NCBI RefSeq assembly: GCF_013386165.1
Contig: NZ_JACAOS010000018.1
Span: forward strand, 409,382 to 473,381
From: Pseudomonas gingeri
GTDB lineage: Bacteria > Pseudomonadota > Gammaproteobacteria > Pseudomonadales > Pseudomonadaceae
Direction: 5' to 3'
DNA length: 64,000 bases
Position 1 is the stretch's first letter. Every line of letters begins with the position of its first letter. A model generated the notes under the pieces. It was not told the DNA's origin and searched no databases. It saw nothing but the letters and a program-made list of their open reading frames with translations. This document shows positions 25,232-34,641 of the stretch, piece after piece. A program made the translations under genes and the position numbers.

Positions 25232-27085
25232 TCAACGCGCCATGACCGTCGCACGTGACGAGATGTACACATCGGCGGGCAATGAGGTGACCCGCCCCAG
25301 TTCGTTGATCACCTCATAACGCGCCCGGCCACGGCCATGTTCGATGGCCATCAGGCGTGCCAGCGGTACCCGCAGTCGGCAACCGTTGCGCTGCTCGTGC
25401 TCGCTGACCAGGCATTCGGTTCTGAAGGTTGCGGCCTCGATCTCGTTGCCCCCGGTGAGGGCGTCGAAACCGCAAAAGCGCAGGACAATGCGGTCGCCGA
25501 CCTTCATGTTGCGATAAGGGCTTATCAGCACCACGGTGCCCTCCGGGTCCCGGCGCGGATCCACTACATTCAGCACATTGGCCCCGGTGAACACCGGCTC
25601 CATCAGGCCCGCCGAGCCGCCGGGCAACTGCATCTGGAAGATTACCGCGACCGATTGCCTGGGTGAGTAGGAGGTGTTCGGATTGCCTTCCCGGGTCACG
25701 GTGTACTGCACGCTGATATCGACGCCGCAGCCTTGTTCGGCAATCAGGCTGTTCGGTACGTTGATCACCAGATAGCAGGCGGCCTCGACATCACGGGGGC
25801 TGATCGGGTGGACCAGTGGCTGGTTGGACTGGCCCCAGAACAGATTGATCCGGTCGCCGGCCTGGAACGCCTTGCGCCAGGCGATCACCGCGTCGGCTGA
25901 GCATTGCGCGTTGTCTTCATCCAGGTAGTTGTCCAGGCGCCGGCCATGCGGATTCTTGCCTTTGATCACCGGCGCGGCCAGGGCCCCATTGACCATCGTC
26001 TGCGGGGTCGGGTCCTGGGGGCCGGGCAACTGCAAAAAAACCTCGAGTTCCAACTCCGGCGAGGTGAAGACCTCGCCATTGCGGCGAACCTGGTAGCTCA
26101 GCCGGGCCGGGCCGTCGCCGTGGCGGGAAATCACCAGATAACGCGCCATGACGTTCAGCAGCAAGGGCTTGTCCAGTTCATGGGCGGTGATGATTCGCCG
26201 GGCGGCCGCTCGCTCGCCGTTCCACAACACGCAGATTTCGTCACCGATGGCGACATGCTGGTAGGTGGGCACCGCGATCTTCACGCCGATACGGGCCTGG
26301 GCGTCATGGACCTGGCCGTTTTCGAGTTGCAGGGCCAGGGGCGCTTGCAGGTTGGCCGGTGCTTGCTGCAACTGCAACTTGAGCAGGACCGCTTGTGAGC
26401 GCACGGAGGTATTGCCGGCACGATCGCGGACGCTGTAAGCGACGGCGAATTCGCCGTTACCCAGGTGTTCGAGGAAACTGCGGTCGACACTGAGCCGGAC
26501 TTTATCGCTGCCGAGTTGATCGGCGCATACGGTATGACTGGGACCGACGTGTTCTCCCCAATAACTTTGAATGACATCGCCCCACTGCATATCGAAGTAA
26601 CCGGGAACCGTGACGGTGAGTTGGTTGCTCAGGGCGATGAGTTCATTATTGGTCAGGCCGTCGCGGGCGACCGGAGGAAGGATAAACGCGGCGAGAAGAG
26701 TGCCACCTGGTGGGCTGCGATCAATGACCAGGGGCGTAGTGGACGACAGACAGGTGATTGCGCCTGAAGCGCTGGTGATCTGGTAACCGAGTTGATAGCT
26801 CCCTTCGACGGCAAGTGTGCTGAGTGGGATGTGCGCATACAAGATATCGCCGGGTTGCAGGGGAGCTGTCAGTTGAATGGGTTCGCCAATCAACACGTTG
26901 TTCCAGGTGAGTTGATAGCGCTCATCGGGCCGTGCATTCGGCCACAGTGGCAGGGAAACGGAGAGGGGGCTACCAAGCTCGCCGACTGGCAGCAGCCCAT
27001 CCTCCGGGGCCGCTTGCTCGACATGGGGGGCGATAAGGTCCTCTTTCATGAAGCGAGACTGTGGGGTGTTTACTTGATCCATCAT
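25232..27085 (-). CDS. Modular beta-sandwich protein (617 aa) of the local paralogue family
   Basis: Function is unknown. The first module reads DGLLPVGELGSPLSVSLPLW and YQLTWNNVLIGEPI. Then come VIDRSPPGG, DGLTNNELIALSNQL, SYWGEHVGP, DRAGNTS, an ICVLWNGE module, INLFWGQSN and IVLRFCGFDALTGGN, the same order as in the 634-residue paralogue. An AGGA eight bases before the ATG at 27085 supports the start MMDQVNTPQ, and no signal peptide is present. It is the most divergent paralogue and lies beyond the autotransporter. Its own promoter must be in the AT-rich gap upstream. Confidence 0.77.
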   Translation of the reverse strand: MMDQVNTPQSRFMKEDLIAPHVEQAAPEDGLLPVGELGSPLSVSLPLWPNARPDERYQLTWNNVLIGEPIQLTAPLQPGDILYAHIPLSTLAVEGSYQLGYQITSASGAITCLSSTTPLVIDRSPPGGTLLAAFILPPVARDGLTNNELIALSNQLTVTVPGYFDMQWGDVIQSYWGEHVGPSHTVCADQLGSDKVRLSVDRSFLEHLGNGEFAVAYSVRDRAGNTSVRSQAVLLKLQLQQAPANLQAPLALQLENGQVHDAQARIGVKIAVPTYQHVAIGDEICVLWNGERAAARRIITAHELDKPLLLNVMARYLVISRHGDGPARLSYQVRRNGEVFTSPELELEVFLQLPGPQDPTPQTMVNGALAAPVIKGKNPHGRRLDNYLDEDNAQCSADAVIAWRKAFQAGDRINLFWGQSNQPLVHPISPRDVEAACYLVINVPNSLIAEQGCGVDISVQYTVTREGNPNTSYSPRQSVAVIFQMQLPGGSAGLMEPVFTGANVLNVVDPRRDPEGTVVLISPYRNMKVGDRIVLRFCGFDALTGGNEIEAATFRTECLVSEHEQRNGCRLRVPLARLMAIEHGRGRARYEVINELGRVTSLPADVYISSRATVMAR

Positions 27086-27438
27086 AGGGATAGTCCTGCT
27101 ATCTAATTGAGTGTTGTCAGGTGATTACACGGTCAGACGTGTTACTGATTGTTGTGAGTGTTTTGCGTCGGCACGTGCTGATCTGGCCAATAAGGCATGA
27201 GCGTCTCAAGTGGGTAGTAATTATCTATGGGATGTCATGCCATGGGTTTAACGAATAGTAATGGCTGGGGCTTGTCAAGAGTTTTGCAAGAGTGCACTTT
27301 GTGGTGATCTAGTGTGTCAGTGAGAAGTTTGTATTTTTTAGGAAGGTTCTTACTTTGAAAGAAGAAGTTATAACTTTTTTTGGGCAATAAAAAACCCGAT
27401 GACGCTTAATCATCGGGTTCTTTGTAACGCTTTAAAAA
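27086..27438. promoter_or_regulatory. AT-rich gap with promoter of the 617-aa gene and aer terminator
   Basis: This 353-base stretch without a gene is AT-rich from about 27100 to 27390. It must hold the promoter of the minus-strand gene starting at 27085. The hairpin at its right end belongs to the aer gene. I see no clear operator. Confidence 0.4.
27388..27420 (-). terminator. Rho-independent terminator of the chemoreceptor gene
   Basis: The 10-base stem AACCCGATGA/TCATCGGGTT is followed by a run of T on the minus strand, about 20 bases after the gene's stop. Confidence 0.88.
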
Positions 27439-29004
27439 TTACCGGTTAAAACGCTCCACCAACGAATACTGCGTGTTGGCCGTACGGGTCAGCTCTTCGC
27501 TCAAGTGCGCCGAGTCGTGCGCCTGTTCCGAGGTCTGGTCGGCCAGTTGCGCAATGGTGCTGATATTGCGGCTGATCTCTTCGGCCACCGAGCTTTGCTC
27601 TTCGGTGGCGGCGGCGATCTGGGTGGTCATGTCGGTGATATTGGCCACCGCTTCGCTGATCCCCACCAGCGCCGCATCGGCTTCCATGACCCGCGCCACG
27701 CCTTCCTGGGCCTGGCGATGGCCGGCGTCCATGGTTTGTACGGCGTTGCCGGCGGTCTGTTGCAGCTTGGCGATCAGGGCATGGATCTGCCCGGTGGATT
27801 CGCTGGTACGTTGCGCCAACTGACGCACTTCATCGGCAACCACCGCAAAACCACGACCCATTTCCCCGGCACGGGCCGCTTCAATCGCCGCGTTCAAGGC
27901 CAGCAGGTTGGTCTGGTCGGCAATGCCCTTGATCACATCGACCACGCCGCCGATCTCGTCACTGTCCTTGGCCAACTGCGTGACCGTGCTGCCGGTTTCA
28001 CCGACCACCACCGACAGGCGCTCGATGGCCTCGCGGGTTTCGCCGGCGATATCACGACCGCGACTGGTCAGGCGATTGGCTTCCTGGGTGGCATCGGCCG
28101 TGCGCTGGACGTGGCTGGCGACTTCCTGGGTGGTTGCAGCCATCTGGTTGACGGCGGTGGCCACCTGCTCGGTTTCCTGGCGCTGACGATCCAGGCCGGT
28201 GGAGCTTTTTTGCGCCAGTTCGTCGGATTGCTTCGCCTGGCTGGTCAGGTGTTCGGCGGTGTCCTGCAAGCGGGTCAGGCAGGTCTTCAGGCGTGCTTCC
28301 TGGCTGAGGATGGACATTTCCAGACGGGCCTGGGCGCCACGGCTGTCGGTGTACATCTGCGCGATCAGCGGGTCGGAGGTGGTCTGTTCGGCCAGGCGCA
28401 GCAGGCGCTTGAGGCCGCGTTGCTGCCAGCTCAGGCCCAGCAGGCCGAGGGGCACCGCGACCGCCGCAGCGAGGGCGAAGCCCCAGTAGGAGTTGAGCCA
28501 GACGCCGATCAGGAAGCTGACCTGGCTGACCAGGATGAACGGCAGCCAGTCCTGCAGCACCGGCAGCCACTTGTCGCGTTGCGGTACGGCCGACTTGCCC
28601 TGGTTGATGCGCTGATACAGCGCCTCGGCACGGCGGATCTGCTCGGCGGTGGGTTTGACCCGCACCGACTCGTAGCCGACCACCTGGTTGCCCTCGAAAA
28701 CGGGCGTCACATAGGCGTTGACCCAGTAATGGTCACCACTCTTGCAGCGGTTCTTGACAATGCCCATCCATGGCAGGCCTTGTTTCAGAGTGTTCCACAT
28801 ATGCGCAAATACCGCCGCCGGAACGTCCGGGTGCCGCACCAGGTTGTGGGGTGCGCGGATCAGTTCTTCGCGGGAAAAACCACTGATCTCGACAAAAGCG
28901 TCGTTGCAGTAGGTGATCACGCCTTTGGCGTCGGTAGTGGAAATCAACCGTTGCTGAGCGGGGAAGGTGCGTTCGCGTTGGGTAATGGGTTGGTTATTAC
29001 GCAT
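27439..29004 (-). CDS. aer: Aerotaxis receptor Aer (PAS-containing methyl-accepting chemotaxis protein)
   Basis: The 521-residue cytoplasm-facing sensor has an N-terminal PAS domain (about 10-110) with the FAD-type signature ISGFSREELIRAPHNLVRHPDVP. Two hydrophobic segments near 150-195 (FILVSQVSFLIGVWL, FALAAAVAVPLGLLGL) form a hairpin anchor, followed by a HAMP-like link. The C-terminal signalling domain has the MCP hairpin tip IADQTNLLALNAAIEAARAG. It senses redox state or oxygen and signals through CheA/CheW. The start at 29004 (MRNNQPITQRE) matches the family, and the longer frame upstream does not. The aer-acnA neighbourhood matches PAO1 (from memory). Confidence 0.93.
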   Translation of the reverse strand: MRNNQPITQRERTFPAQQRLISTTDAKGVITYCNDAFVEISGFSREELIRAPHNLVRHPDVPAAVFAHMWNTLKQGLPWMGIVKNRCKSGDHYWVNAYVTPVFEGNQVVGYESVRVKPTAEQIRRAEALYQRINQGKSAVPQRDKWLPVLQDWLPFILVSQVSFLIGVWLNSYWGFALAAAVAVPLGLLGLSWQQRGLKRLLRLAEQTTSDPLIAQMYTDSRGAQARLEMSILSQEARLKTCLTRLQDTAEHLTSQAKQSDELAQKSSTGLDRQRQETEQVATAVNQMAATTQEVASHVQRTADATQEANRLTSRGRDIAGETREAIERLSVVVGETGSTVTQLAKDSDEIGGVVDVIKGIADQTNLLALNAAIEAARAGEMGRGFAVVADEVRQLAQRTSESTGQIHALIAKLQQTAGNAVQTMDAGHRQAQEGVARVMEADAALVGISEAVANITDMTTQIAAATEEQSSVAEEISRNISTIAQLADQTSEQAHDSAHLSEELTRTANTQYSLVERFNR

Positions 29005-29184
29005 GGTTTCTCTATCCGCAAGGCTTTGACAGGTTGTCGGCAAGGCAGGGGAAATATTGAATATATTTTTCAACTTTCAGCGCCGGTTCACATTCTAACC
29101 CTTGCACACTCGTGCTCGTCCTTGAATACGAGCCGAAGCCGTGTGAAGTTAACGCGTTCAGCGTTCCGTGTTGGGTTTAACCGG

Positions 29185-29211
29185 ACGAAAGTACCCAGCA
29201 GGTACTTTCGT
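29185..29211. other. Perfect 10-base hairpin after the CPBP protease gene
   Basis: ACGAAAGTAC and GTACTTTCGT flank a 7-base loop, nine bases past the stop of the gene at 29220. No U-run follows on either strand. It may stabilise the 3' end of that mRNA or act as a binding dyad in the aer promoter region. Confidence 0.5.
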
Positions 29212-29219
29212 TCCATTTA

Positions 29220-30011
29220 TCACGGTTGCAACATCGGATAAGTAAAGAATACGAAGTGCAGTGTATTAAGTGCGACATGGGTGGCGATGGCCGCCGCCAA
29301 ACCGCCAAAACGGTAGGCCAGACCATAGCCGACACCGGCCAGTGTCGCCAGTAACGCCCATTGCCAGCCTGCGCCCAGGTGCGTCAGCCCGAAAATCAGC
29401 GCGGCGCCCAGCAGCGCCAGTGTCTCGCCCCTTGGCAGGGACTTGAAGCAGCGACTCAGGCCGCCCTGGATATAGCCGCGAAACAGGACTTCCTCGACCA
29501 GGCTCACCAGCAGCAGGTTGTTCAGCAGCCAAATCCCTCCGTGTTCCGGCCATTTCGGTGCCCAGTCGACGATGCCCAGGGTGATGGCGCCGCCCAGGGC
29601 CAGCAGTGATGTCACGGCCCCGGCAATCGCCGTCGTGCCCAGCACCCGCCCAGGTGAGCGGCGATTGACCAGCCACGGGCAGACCAGCAGCAGCCAGAAG
29701 CCGATCAGCGGTTTGTCGAGGTTGAGGTACATCGTGAAAGGCACGGCGTCCGGGGTGAAACGCACCGCGCTGATCATCCGGCCATTCTGGAAGCCCGGCA
29801 GCCAGTGCAAGGCCAGGCCAACGGCAACCAGGACGAACAGGCCGTGACCCAGGTAGCGAACGGGGCGATTACGCTGCTGGAGTGCCGCAGCGCCGGCGGC
29901 CAGCAGCAGGGCAAAAGCGATCAGGCTGGGCAGAGCCAGATGGCCCACGCTCAAGGCCAGGGCATAACCGAGGGAAAGCAGAGCCAGATAGGCCCAGGGC
30001 AAAACAGACAT
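29220..30011 (-). CDS. CPBP-family intramembrane glutamic endopeptidase
   Basis: The 263-residue protein has about eight membrane helices and the three Abi/CPBP motifs in order: LVEEVLFRGYIQG (catalytic Glu pair and Arg), FGLTHLG (His) and THVALNTLHF (second His/Asn). CPBP proteins are related to the CAAX prenyl protease Rce1. Bacterial members are linked to bacteriocin self-immunity or membrane protein processing, but the substrate here is unknown. It lies alone between aer and acnA on the same strand. The C-terminal position of the motifs and the length are normal for the family. Confidence 0.88.
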   Translation of the reverse strand: MSVLPWAYLALLSLGYALALSVGHLALPSLIAFALLLAAGAAALQQRNRPVRYLGHGLFVLVAVGLALHWLPGFQNGRMISAVRFTPDAVPFTMYLNLDKPLIGFWLLLVCPWLVNRRSPGRVLGTTAIAGAVTSLLALGGAITLGIVDWAPKWPEHGGIWLLNNLLLVSLVEEVLFRGYIQGGLSRCFKSLPRGETLALLGAALIFGLTHLGAGWQWALLATLAGVGYGLAYRFGGLAAAIATHVALNTLHFVFFTYPMLQP

Positions 30012-30197
30012 GCAGGGTCCTCGAATTGTTGAACAAGTAAAGCCCGGTGTGGCGGGCCAATGATCATAACGTACGGGACAGAGTCGCCGGCTAATTGCGC
30101 GAGGGAGAAAGTATTAATACAAGGAAAGAAACGCTTTTGCTGTTTGTAAGATAGTGTTCGGGGATGAATGGCGAGGGTACTGGCCGACTGGGCCTGG

Positions 30198-30227
30198 AAG
30201 ACGCACCGGGCAGTGCCGGTGCGTCTT
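30198..30227 (-). terminator. Strong hairpin after acnA
   Basis: A perfect 12-base stem AAGACGCACCGG/CCGGTGCGTCTT with a 6-base loop begins 23 bases after the acnA stop. There is little U-run, but the stem strength and position point to a terminator. The rest of the 238-base gap (30012-30249) shows nothing else. Confidence 0.7.
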
Positions 30228-30249
30228 CGCGCGCTATTTCATGGAACTA

Positions 30250-32991
30250 TCAAGAGGCAATGAGTTGCCGTAATACATAGTGCAGAATTCCCCCGGCCTT
30301 GAAGTATTCCACTTCATTGAGGGTGTCGATCCGACACAACACGTCGATTTTTTCCTGGCTGCCGTCCTCACGGGTCAGGGTCAGCGCCAGGTTCATTCGC
30401 GGTTGCAGGTCGGCCCCCGTAAGTCCCTCGATACTCAGGGTTTCCTTGCCGGTGAGTTTCAGGCTCTTGCGGTTCTGGTCGAGCTTGAACTGCAAGGGCA
30501 ACACGCCCATGCCCACCAGGTTGGAACGGTGGATACGCTCGAAACTCTCGGCGATCACCGCCTTGACTCCCAGCAGGTTGGTGCCCTTGGCAGCCCAGTC
30601 ACGACTTGAACCGGTGCCGTACTCCTGGCCGGCGATCACCACCAGCGGCGTACCTTCGGCCTGATAGCGCATGGCCGCGTCATAGATCGGCAGCTTCTCC
30701 CCGGACGGCACGTGAATGGTATTGCCGCCTTCTTCGCCGCCGAGCATTTCGTTGCGGATACGGATATTGGCGAAGGTGCCACGCATCATCACTTCATGGT
30801 TGCCACGGCGGGAGCCGTAGGAGTTGAAGTCCCGGGGCTCCACGCCCTGTTCGCGCAGATAACGCCCGGCGGGGCTGTCGGCCTTGATATTGCCGGCGGG
30901 GGAGATGTGGTCGGTGGTCACCGAGTCGCCGAGCAGGGCCAATACCCGTGCGCCGTGGATGTCTTCGATCACCGGCAGCGGCCCGGCGATATTGTCGAAG
31001 AACGGTGGGTGCTGGATATAGGTCGAGTCCTTCTGCCAGACATAGGTGGCGGCCTTTGGCACTTCAATCGCCTGCCACTGGGCGTCGCCGGCGAAGACTT
31101 CGGCGTACTCCTTGTGGAACATGGCGGTATCGACCTGGGCCACCGCCTCGGCGATTTCCTTCTGGCTGGGCCAGATATCCCGCAGGTACACCGGTTTGCC
31201 GTCCTGGTCTTCACCCAGGGGCTCGTGGCTGATATCGATGCGCACGCTGCCGGCCAGGGCGTAGGCCACCACCAGCGGCGGCGAGGCCAGCCAGTTGGTT
31301 TTCACCAGTGGGTGCACCCGGCCCTCGAAGTTGCGGTTGCCGGACAACACCGAGGCCACGGTGAGGTCGGACTGGGTAATGGCTTTTTCAATCGGTTCGG
31401 GCAGCGGCCCGGAGTTGCCGATGCAGGTGGTGCAGCCATAGCCCACCAGGGCGAAACCCAGTTCGTCGAGGTAACGGGTCAGGCCGGCGGCCTTGTAGTA
31501 GTCGGTCACCACCTTGGAGCCGGGGGCCAGGGAGCTCTTGACCCAGGGTTTGCGTTTCAGGCCTTTCTCCACGGCTTTTTTCGCCACCAGGCCGGCAGCC
31601 ATCATCACGCTGGGGTTGGACGTGTTGGTGCAGGAGGTGATGGCGGCGATGACCACGGCGCCGTTCTTCAGCCGGTAGGTCTGGCCTTCGTAGCTATAGT
31701 CCGCTTCGCCGACCATATCCGCATTGCCCACCGCGACACCACCGCCGCCTTCGCTTTCCAGACGGCCTTCGTCCTTGTGTGGCGGTTTGAATTGCAGCGC
31801 CATGAAGTCGTTGAAGGCTTGTGCGACGTTCGGCAGGGATACCCGGTCCTGCGGGCGCTTGGGGCCGGCGAGGCTGGCTTCGACGTTGGCCATGTCGAGG
31901 GCCAGGCTGTCGCTGAAGGCCGGTTCATGGCCCGGCAGTCGCCACAGGCCCTGGGCCTTGCTGTAGGCCTCCACCAGCTTGACGGTTTCGCCTGGCCGGC
32001 CGGACAGGCGCAGGTAATCCAGTGTCACCTCGTCCACCGGGAAGAAGCCGCAGGTGGCGCCGTACTCCGGGGCCATATTGGCGATGGTCGCGCGGTCCGC
32101 CAAGGGCAGCTCGGCCAGACCGTCGCCGTAGAACTCGACGAATTTGCCGACCACGCCTTTCTTGCGCAGCATCTGGGTCACCGTCAGCACCAGGTCGGTG
32201 GCGGTGATGCCTTCCTTGAGCTTGCCGGTGAGCTTGAAGCCGATCACTTCGGGAATCAGCATCGACACCGGCTGGCCGAGCATCGCCGCTTCCGCCTCGA
32301 TGCCGCCGACGCCCCAGCCGAGGACGCCGAGGCCGTTGATCATGGTGGTGTGGGAGTCGGTGCCGACCAGGGTGTCGGGGAAGGCATAGGTGCGGCCGTC
32401 CTCATCCTTGGTCCAGACGGTACGCCCGAGGTACTCGAGGTTGACCTGATGGCAGATGCCGGTGCCCGGCGGTACCACGCTGAAATTGTCGAAGGCGTTC
32501 TGGCCCCAGCGCAGGAAGGCGTAGCGCTCGCCGTTGCGCTGCATTTCGATATCGACGTTTTCGCCGAAAGCCGCCGGGGTGGCGAACTTGTCGACCATCA
32601 CCGAGTGGTCGATCACCAGGTCGACCGGGGAGAGCGGGTTGATCCGCTGCGGATCGCCGCCGGCCTTGGCCACGGCGGCGCGCATGGCGGCCAGGTCGAC
32701 CACCGCCGGCACCCCGGTGAAGTCCTGCATCAGCACCCGCGCCGGGCGGTACTGGATTTCCCGGTCGGAGCTGCGGGCCTTGAGCCAGGCGGCGATGGCC
32801 TTGAGGTCGGCGCCGGTGACGGTCTTGCCGTCTTCCCAGCGCAGCAGGTTTTCCAGCAGGACCTTGAGCGACATCGGCAGCTTGTCCAGGTTGCCGAGGG
32901 ACTTGGCGGCCTCCGGGAGGCTGAAATAGTGGTAGGTCTTGGCGCCCACATCGAGGGTTTTAAGGGTTTTCAGGCTATCGAGGGAAGACAT
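30250..32991 (-). CDS. acnA: Aconitate hydratase A
   Basis: The 913-residue TCA-cycle enzyme interconverts citrate and isocitrate through cis-aconitate. It is of the AcnA/IRP type, with the swivel domain at the C-terminus. The 4Fe-4S ligand regions are visible: ITSCTNTSNPSVMM and YGCTTCIGNSGPLPEP. Other signatures are GTDSHTTMINGLGVLGWGVGG and the C-terminal EYGTGSSRDWAAKGTNLLG. The start at 32991 (MSSLDSLKTL) has a perfect AAGGAG seven bases upstream. The AcnA type is commonly induced by oxidative and stationary stress. Length and motifs are normal. Confidence 0.97.
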   Translation of the reverse strand: MSSLDSLKTLKTLDVGAKTYHYFSLPEAAKSLGNLDKLPMSLKVLLENLLRWEDGKTVTGADLKAIAAWLKARSSDREIQYRPARVLMQDFTGVPAVVDLAAMRAAVAKAGGDPQRINPLSPVDLVIDHSVMVDKFATPAAFGENVDIEMQRNGERYAFLRWGQNAFDNFSVVPPGTGICHQVNLEYLGRTVWTKDEDGRTYAFPDTLVGTDSHTTMINGLGVLGWGVGGIEAEAAMLGQPVSMLIPEVIGFKLTGKLKEGITATDLVLTVTQMLRKKGVVGKFVEFYGDGLAELPLADRATIANMAPEYGATCGFFPVDEVTLDYLRLSGRPGETVKLVEAYSKAQGLWRLPGHEPAFSDSLALDMANVEASLAGPKRPQDRVSLPNVAQAFNDFMALQFKPPHKDEGRLESEGGGGVAVGNADMVGEADYSYEGQTYRLKNGAVVIAAITSCTNTSNPSVMMAAGLVAKKAVEKGLKRKPWVKSSLAPGSKVVTDYYKAAGLTRYLDELGFALVGYGCTTCIGNSGPLPEPIEKAITQSDLTVASVLSGNRNFEGRVHPLVKTNWLASPPLVVAYALAGSVRIDISHEPLGEDQDGKPVYLRDIWPSQKEIAEAVAQVDTAMFHKEYAEVFAGDAQWQAIEVPKAATYVWQKDSTYIQHPPFFDNIAGPLPVIEDIHGARVLALLGDSVTTDHISPAGNIKADSPAGRYLREQGVEPRDFNSYGSRRGNHEVMMRGTFANIRIRNEMLGGEEGGNTIHVPSGEKLPIYDAAMRYQAEGTPLVVIAGQEYGTGSSRDWAAKGTNLLGVKAVIAESFERIHRSNLVGMGVLPLQFKLDQNRKSLKLTGKETLSIEGLTGADLQPRMNLALTLTREDGSQEKIDVLCRIDTLNEVEYFKAGGILHYVLRQLIAS

Positions 32992-33133
32992 GAAATGACT
33001 CCTTGAGGCCCGCACGGCACGGGCCGGGTGGAACGAACAGAGCCTTAAACCTAGCTCCGATTGGGAAAACTGGCTAATTACTGGACTCTATGAACAAGTC
33101 CAAGGTTCCGAACTCGGCTATCATGCGCCGGTT

Positions 33134-33274
33134 TGTAGCGAGGGGGCTTGCCCCCGTACGGCTGCGTAGCCGTCGAAAAAACGGTCATTTTGGTCTGTCT
33201 GTATAGACCCGTTGCGCCGATTTCAGGGTCGCTTCGCGCCCCAACGCGGCGTTCCGACAAGCCCGCTCGCTACA
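33134..33274. repeat. REP-type palindromes upstream of rlmM
   Basis: TGTAGCGAGGGGGCTTGCCC at 33134-33156 and its inverted partner CAAGCCCGCTCGCTACA at 33258-33274 bracket about 100 bases that also contain a smaller palindrome, GTACGGCTGCGTAGCCGTC. It ends about 20 bases before rlmM and lies in the acnA-rlmM divergent gap. Confidence 0.7.
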
Positions 33275-33295
33275 GCGTCGACCCAGGAGTTATCC

Positions 33296-34363
33296 ATGAA
33301 CACCCTCTTTATGCACTGCCGGCCCGGCTTCGAAGGCGAAGTCTGCTCGGAAATCTCCGAGCACGCCGCGCGCCTGGACGTTCCGGGCTACGCCAAGGCC
33401 AAGACCAACAGCGCCTGCGCCGAATTCGTCTGCAGCGACGATGACGGCGCGCGCCGGCTGATGACCGGTTTGCGTTTCGCCGATCTGATCTTTCCCCGGC
33501 AATGGGCACGGGGGCGGTTTATCGACCTGCCGGAAACCGACCGTATCAGCGTGATCCTCGCTGAGCTGGCGACCTGGCCGAGCTTCGGCAGCCTCTGGCT
33601 GGAAGTGGTCGATACCAACGACGGCAAGGAACTGTCGAACTTCTGCAAGAAATTCGAAGGCCCCCTGCGCAAGGCCCTGACCCAGGCCGGCAAGCTGGTG
33701 GAGGACGCGCACAAGCCGCGCCTGTTGCTCACCTTCAAGAGTGGCCGTGAGGTGTTCCTCGGCCTGGCTGACCCGGACAATTCGGCGATGTGGCCGATGG
33801 GCATTCCCCGGCTCAAGTTCCCCAAGAGCGCCCCGAGCCGGTCGACCCTCAAACTGGAAGAGGCCTGGCACCACTTTATTCCCCGCGACCAGTGGGATGA
33901 GCGTCTGCACAGCGACATGACCGGCGTCGACCTCGGCGCCGCGCCTGGTGGCTGGACCTGGCAACTGGTCAACCGTGGCATGCTGGTGACCGCCATCGAC
34001 AACGGCCCCATGGCCGAAAGCCTGATGGATACCGGCCTGGTCCAGCACCTGATGGCCGACGGTTTCACCTTCAAGCCCAAGCAGCCGGTGGACTGGATGG
34101 TCTGCGATATCGTCGAGAAGCCGGCGCGCAATGCCGCCTTGCTCGAAACCTGGATCGGCGAGGGGCATTGCCGCGAGGCGGTGGTCAACCTGAAGTTGCC
34201 GATGAAGCAGCGTTATGCCGAAGTCCGGCGTTTGCTCGAGCGTATCGAAGAGGGCTTCAAGGCTCGCGGCATCCGGGTGAGCATCGGCTGCAAGCAGCTG
34301 TACCACGACCGCGAGGAAGTGACCTGCCACCTGCGTCGACTGGATGTGAAGAAAGCTAGATAA
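33296..34363 (+). CDS. rlmM: 23S rRNA 2'-O-ribose C2498 methyltransferase RlmM
   Basis: The 355-residue enzyme methylates the 2'-OH of C2498 in 23S rRNA using SAM. The N-terminal half is a THUMP-type RNA-binding region. The Rossmann methyltransferase domain starts near residue 205 with the SAM loop GVDLGAAPGGWTWQLV. MVCDIVEKP and VVNLKLPMKQR supply the Asp and Lys of the K-D-K-E 2'-O-methylation tetrad. CAGGAG lies six bases before the ATG at 33296, which gives the family start MNTLFMHCRPGFEGE. tusA follows 26 bases downstream, probably on the same transcript. Confidence 0.95.
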   Translation: MNTLFMHCRPGFEGEVCSEISEHAARLDVPGYAKAKTNSACAEFVCSDDDGARRLMTGLRFADLIFPRQWARGRFIDLPETDRISVILAELATWPSFGSLWLEVVDTNDGKELSNFCKKFEGPLRKALTQAGKLVEDAHKPRLLLTFKSGREVFLGLADPDNSAMWPMGIPRLKFPKSAPSRSTLKLEEAWHHFIPRDQWDERLHSDMTGVDLGAAPGGWTWQLVNRGMLVTAIDNGPMAESLMDTGLVQHLMADGFTFKPKQPVDWMVCDIVEKPARNAALLETWIGEGHCREAVVNLKLPMKQRYAEVRRLLERIEEGFKARGIRVSIGCKQLYHDREEVTCHLRRLDVKKAR

Positions 34364-34389
34364 TGCCGACCTGGTTTCAGGAGTGAAGA

Positions 34390-34641
34390 ATGACCCAGCC
34401 CCACGACCCCGCCGTTGATGGCACCCTCGACGCCACCGGGCTCAATTGCCCGGAGCCGGTGATGATGCTGCACCAGCACATCCGCGATCTGCCGCCCGGC
34501 GGTTTGCTCAAGGTGATCGCCACCGACCCGTCGACCCGTCGCGATATCCCCAAGTTCTGCGTGTTTCTCGATCACGAACTGGTGGAGCAGCGGGAAGAGT
34601 CGGGTACTTACCTGTACTGGATTCGCAAGAAACTCGTGTAG
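34390..34641 (+). CDS. tusA: Sulfurtransferase TusA
   Basis: This 83-residue TusA/SirA-family protein has the persulfide Cys in the CPEPVM motif (Cys20). TusA passes sulfur from IscS to the TusBCD relay for 2-thiouridine in tRNA. AGGAG precedes the ATG by six bases. The stop codon TAG is part of the first base run of a REP element (TGTAGGAGCC), so the last codons run directly into the repeat. Confidence 0.95.
   Translation: MTQPHDPAVDGTLDATGLNCPEPVMMLHQHIRDLPPGGLLKVIATDPSTRRDIPKFCVFLDHELVEQREESGTYLYWIRKKLV

Noticed and set aside
9400..27085. A classical genomic island with integrase, tRNA site or insertion sequence
   Set aside because: I found no transposase, integrase, tRNA or flanking direct repeat by eye. 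Only the accessory gene content suggests insertion.
29040..29075. TTGAATATATTTTTCAA as an ANR box for aer
   Set aside because: The spacing between half-sites is seven bases rather than four, and the half-sites are TTGAA/TTCAA.
30712..33006. Open frame of 764 codons opposite acnA
   Set aside because: The aconitase frame has all 4Fe-4S and swivel motifs. The opposite frame is compositionally biased shadow sequence.
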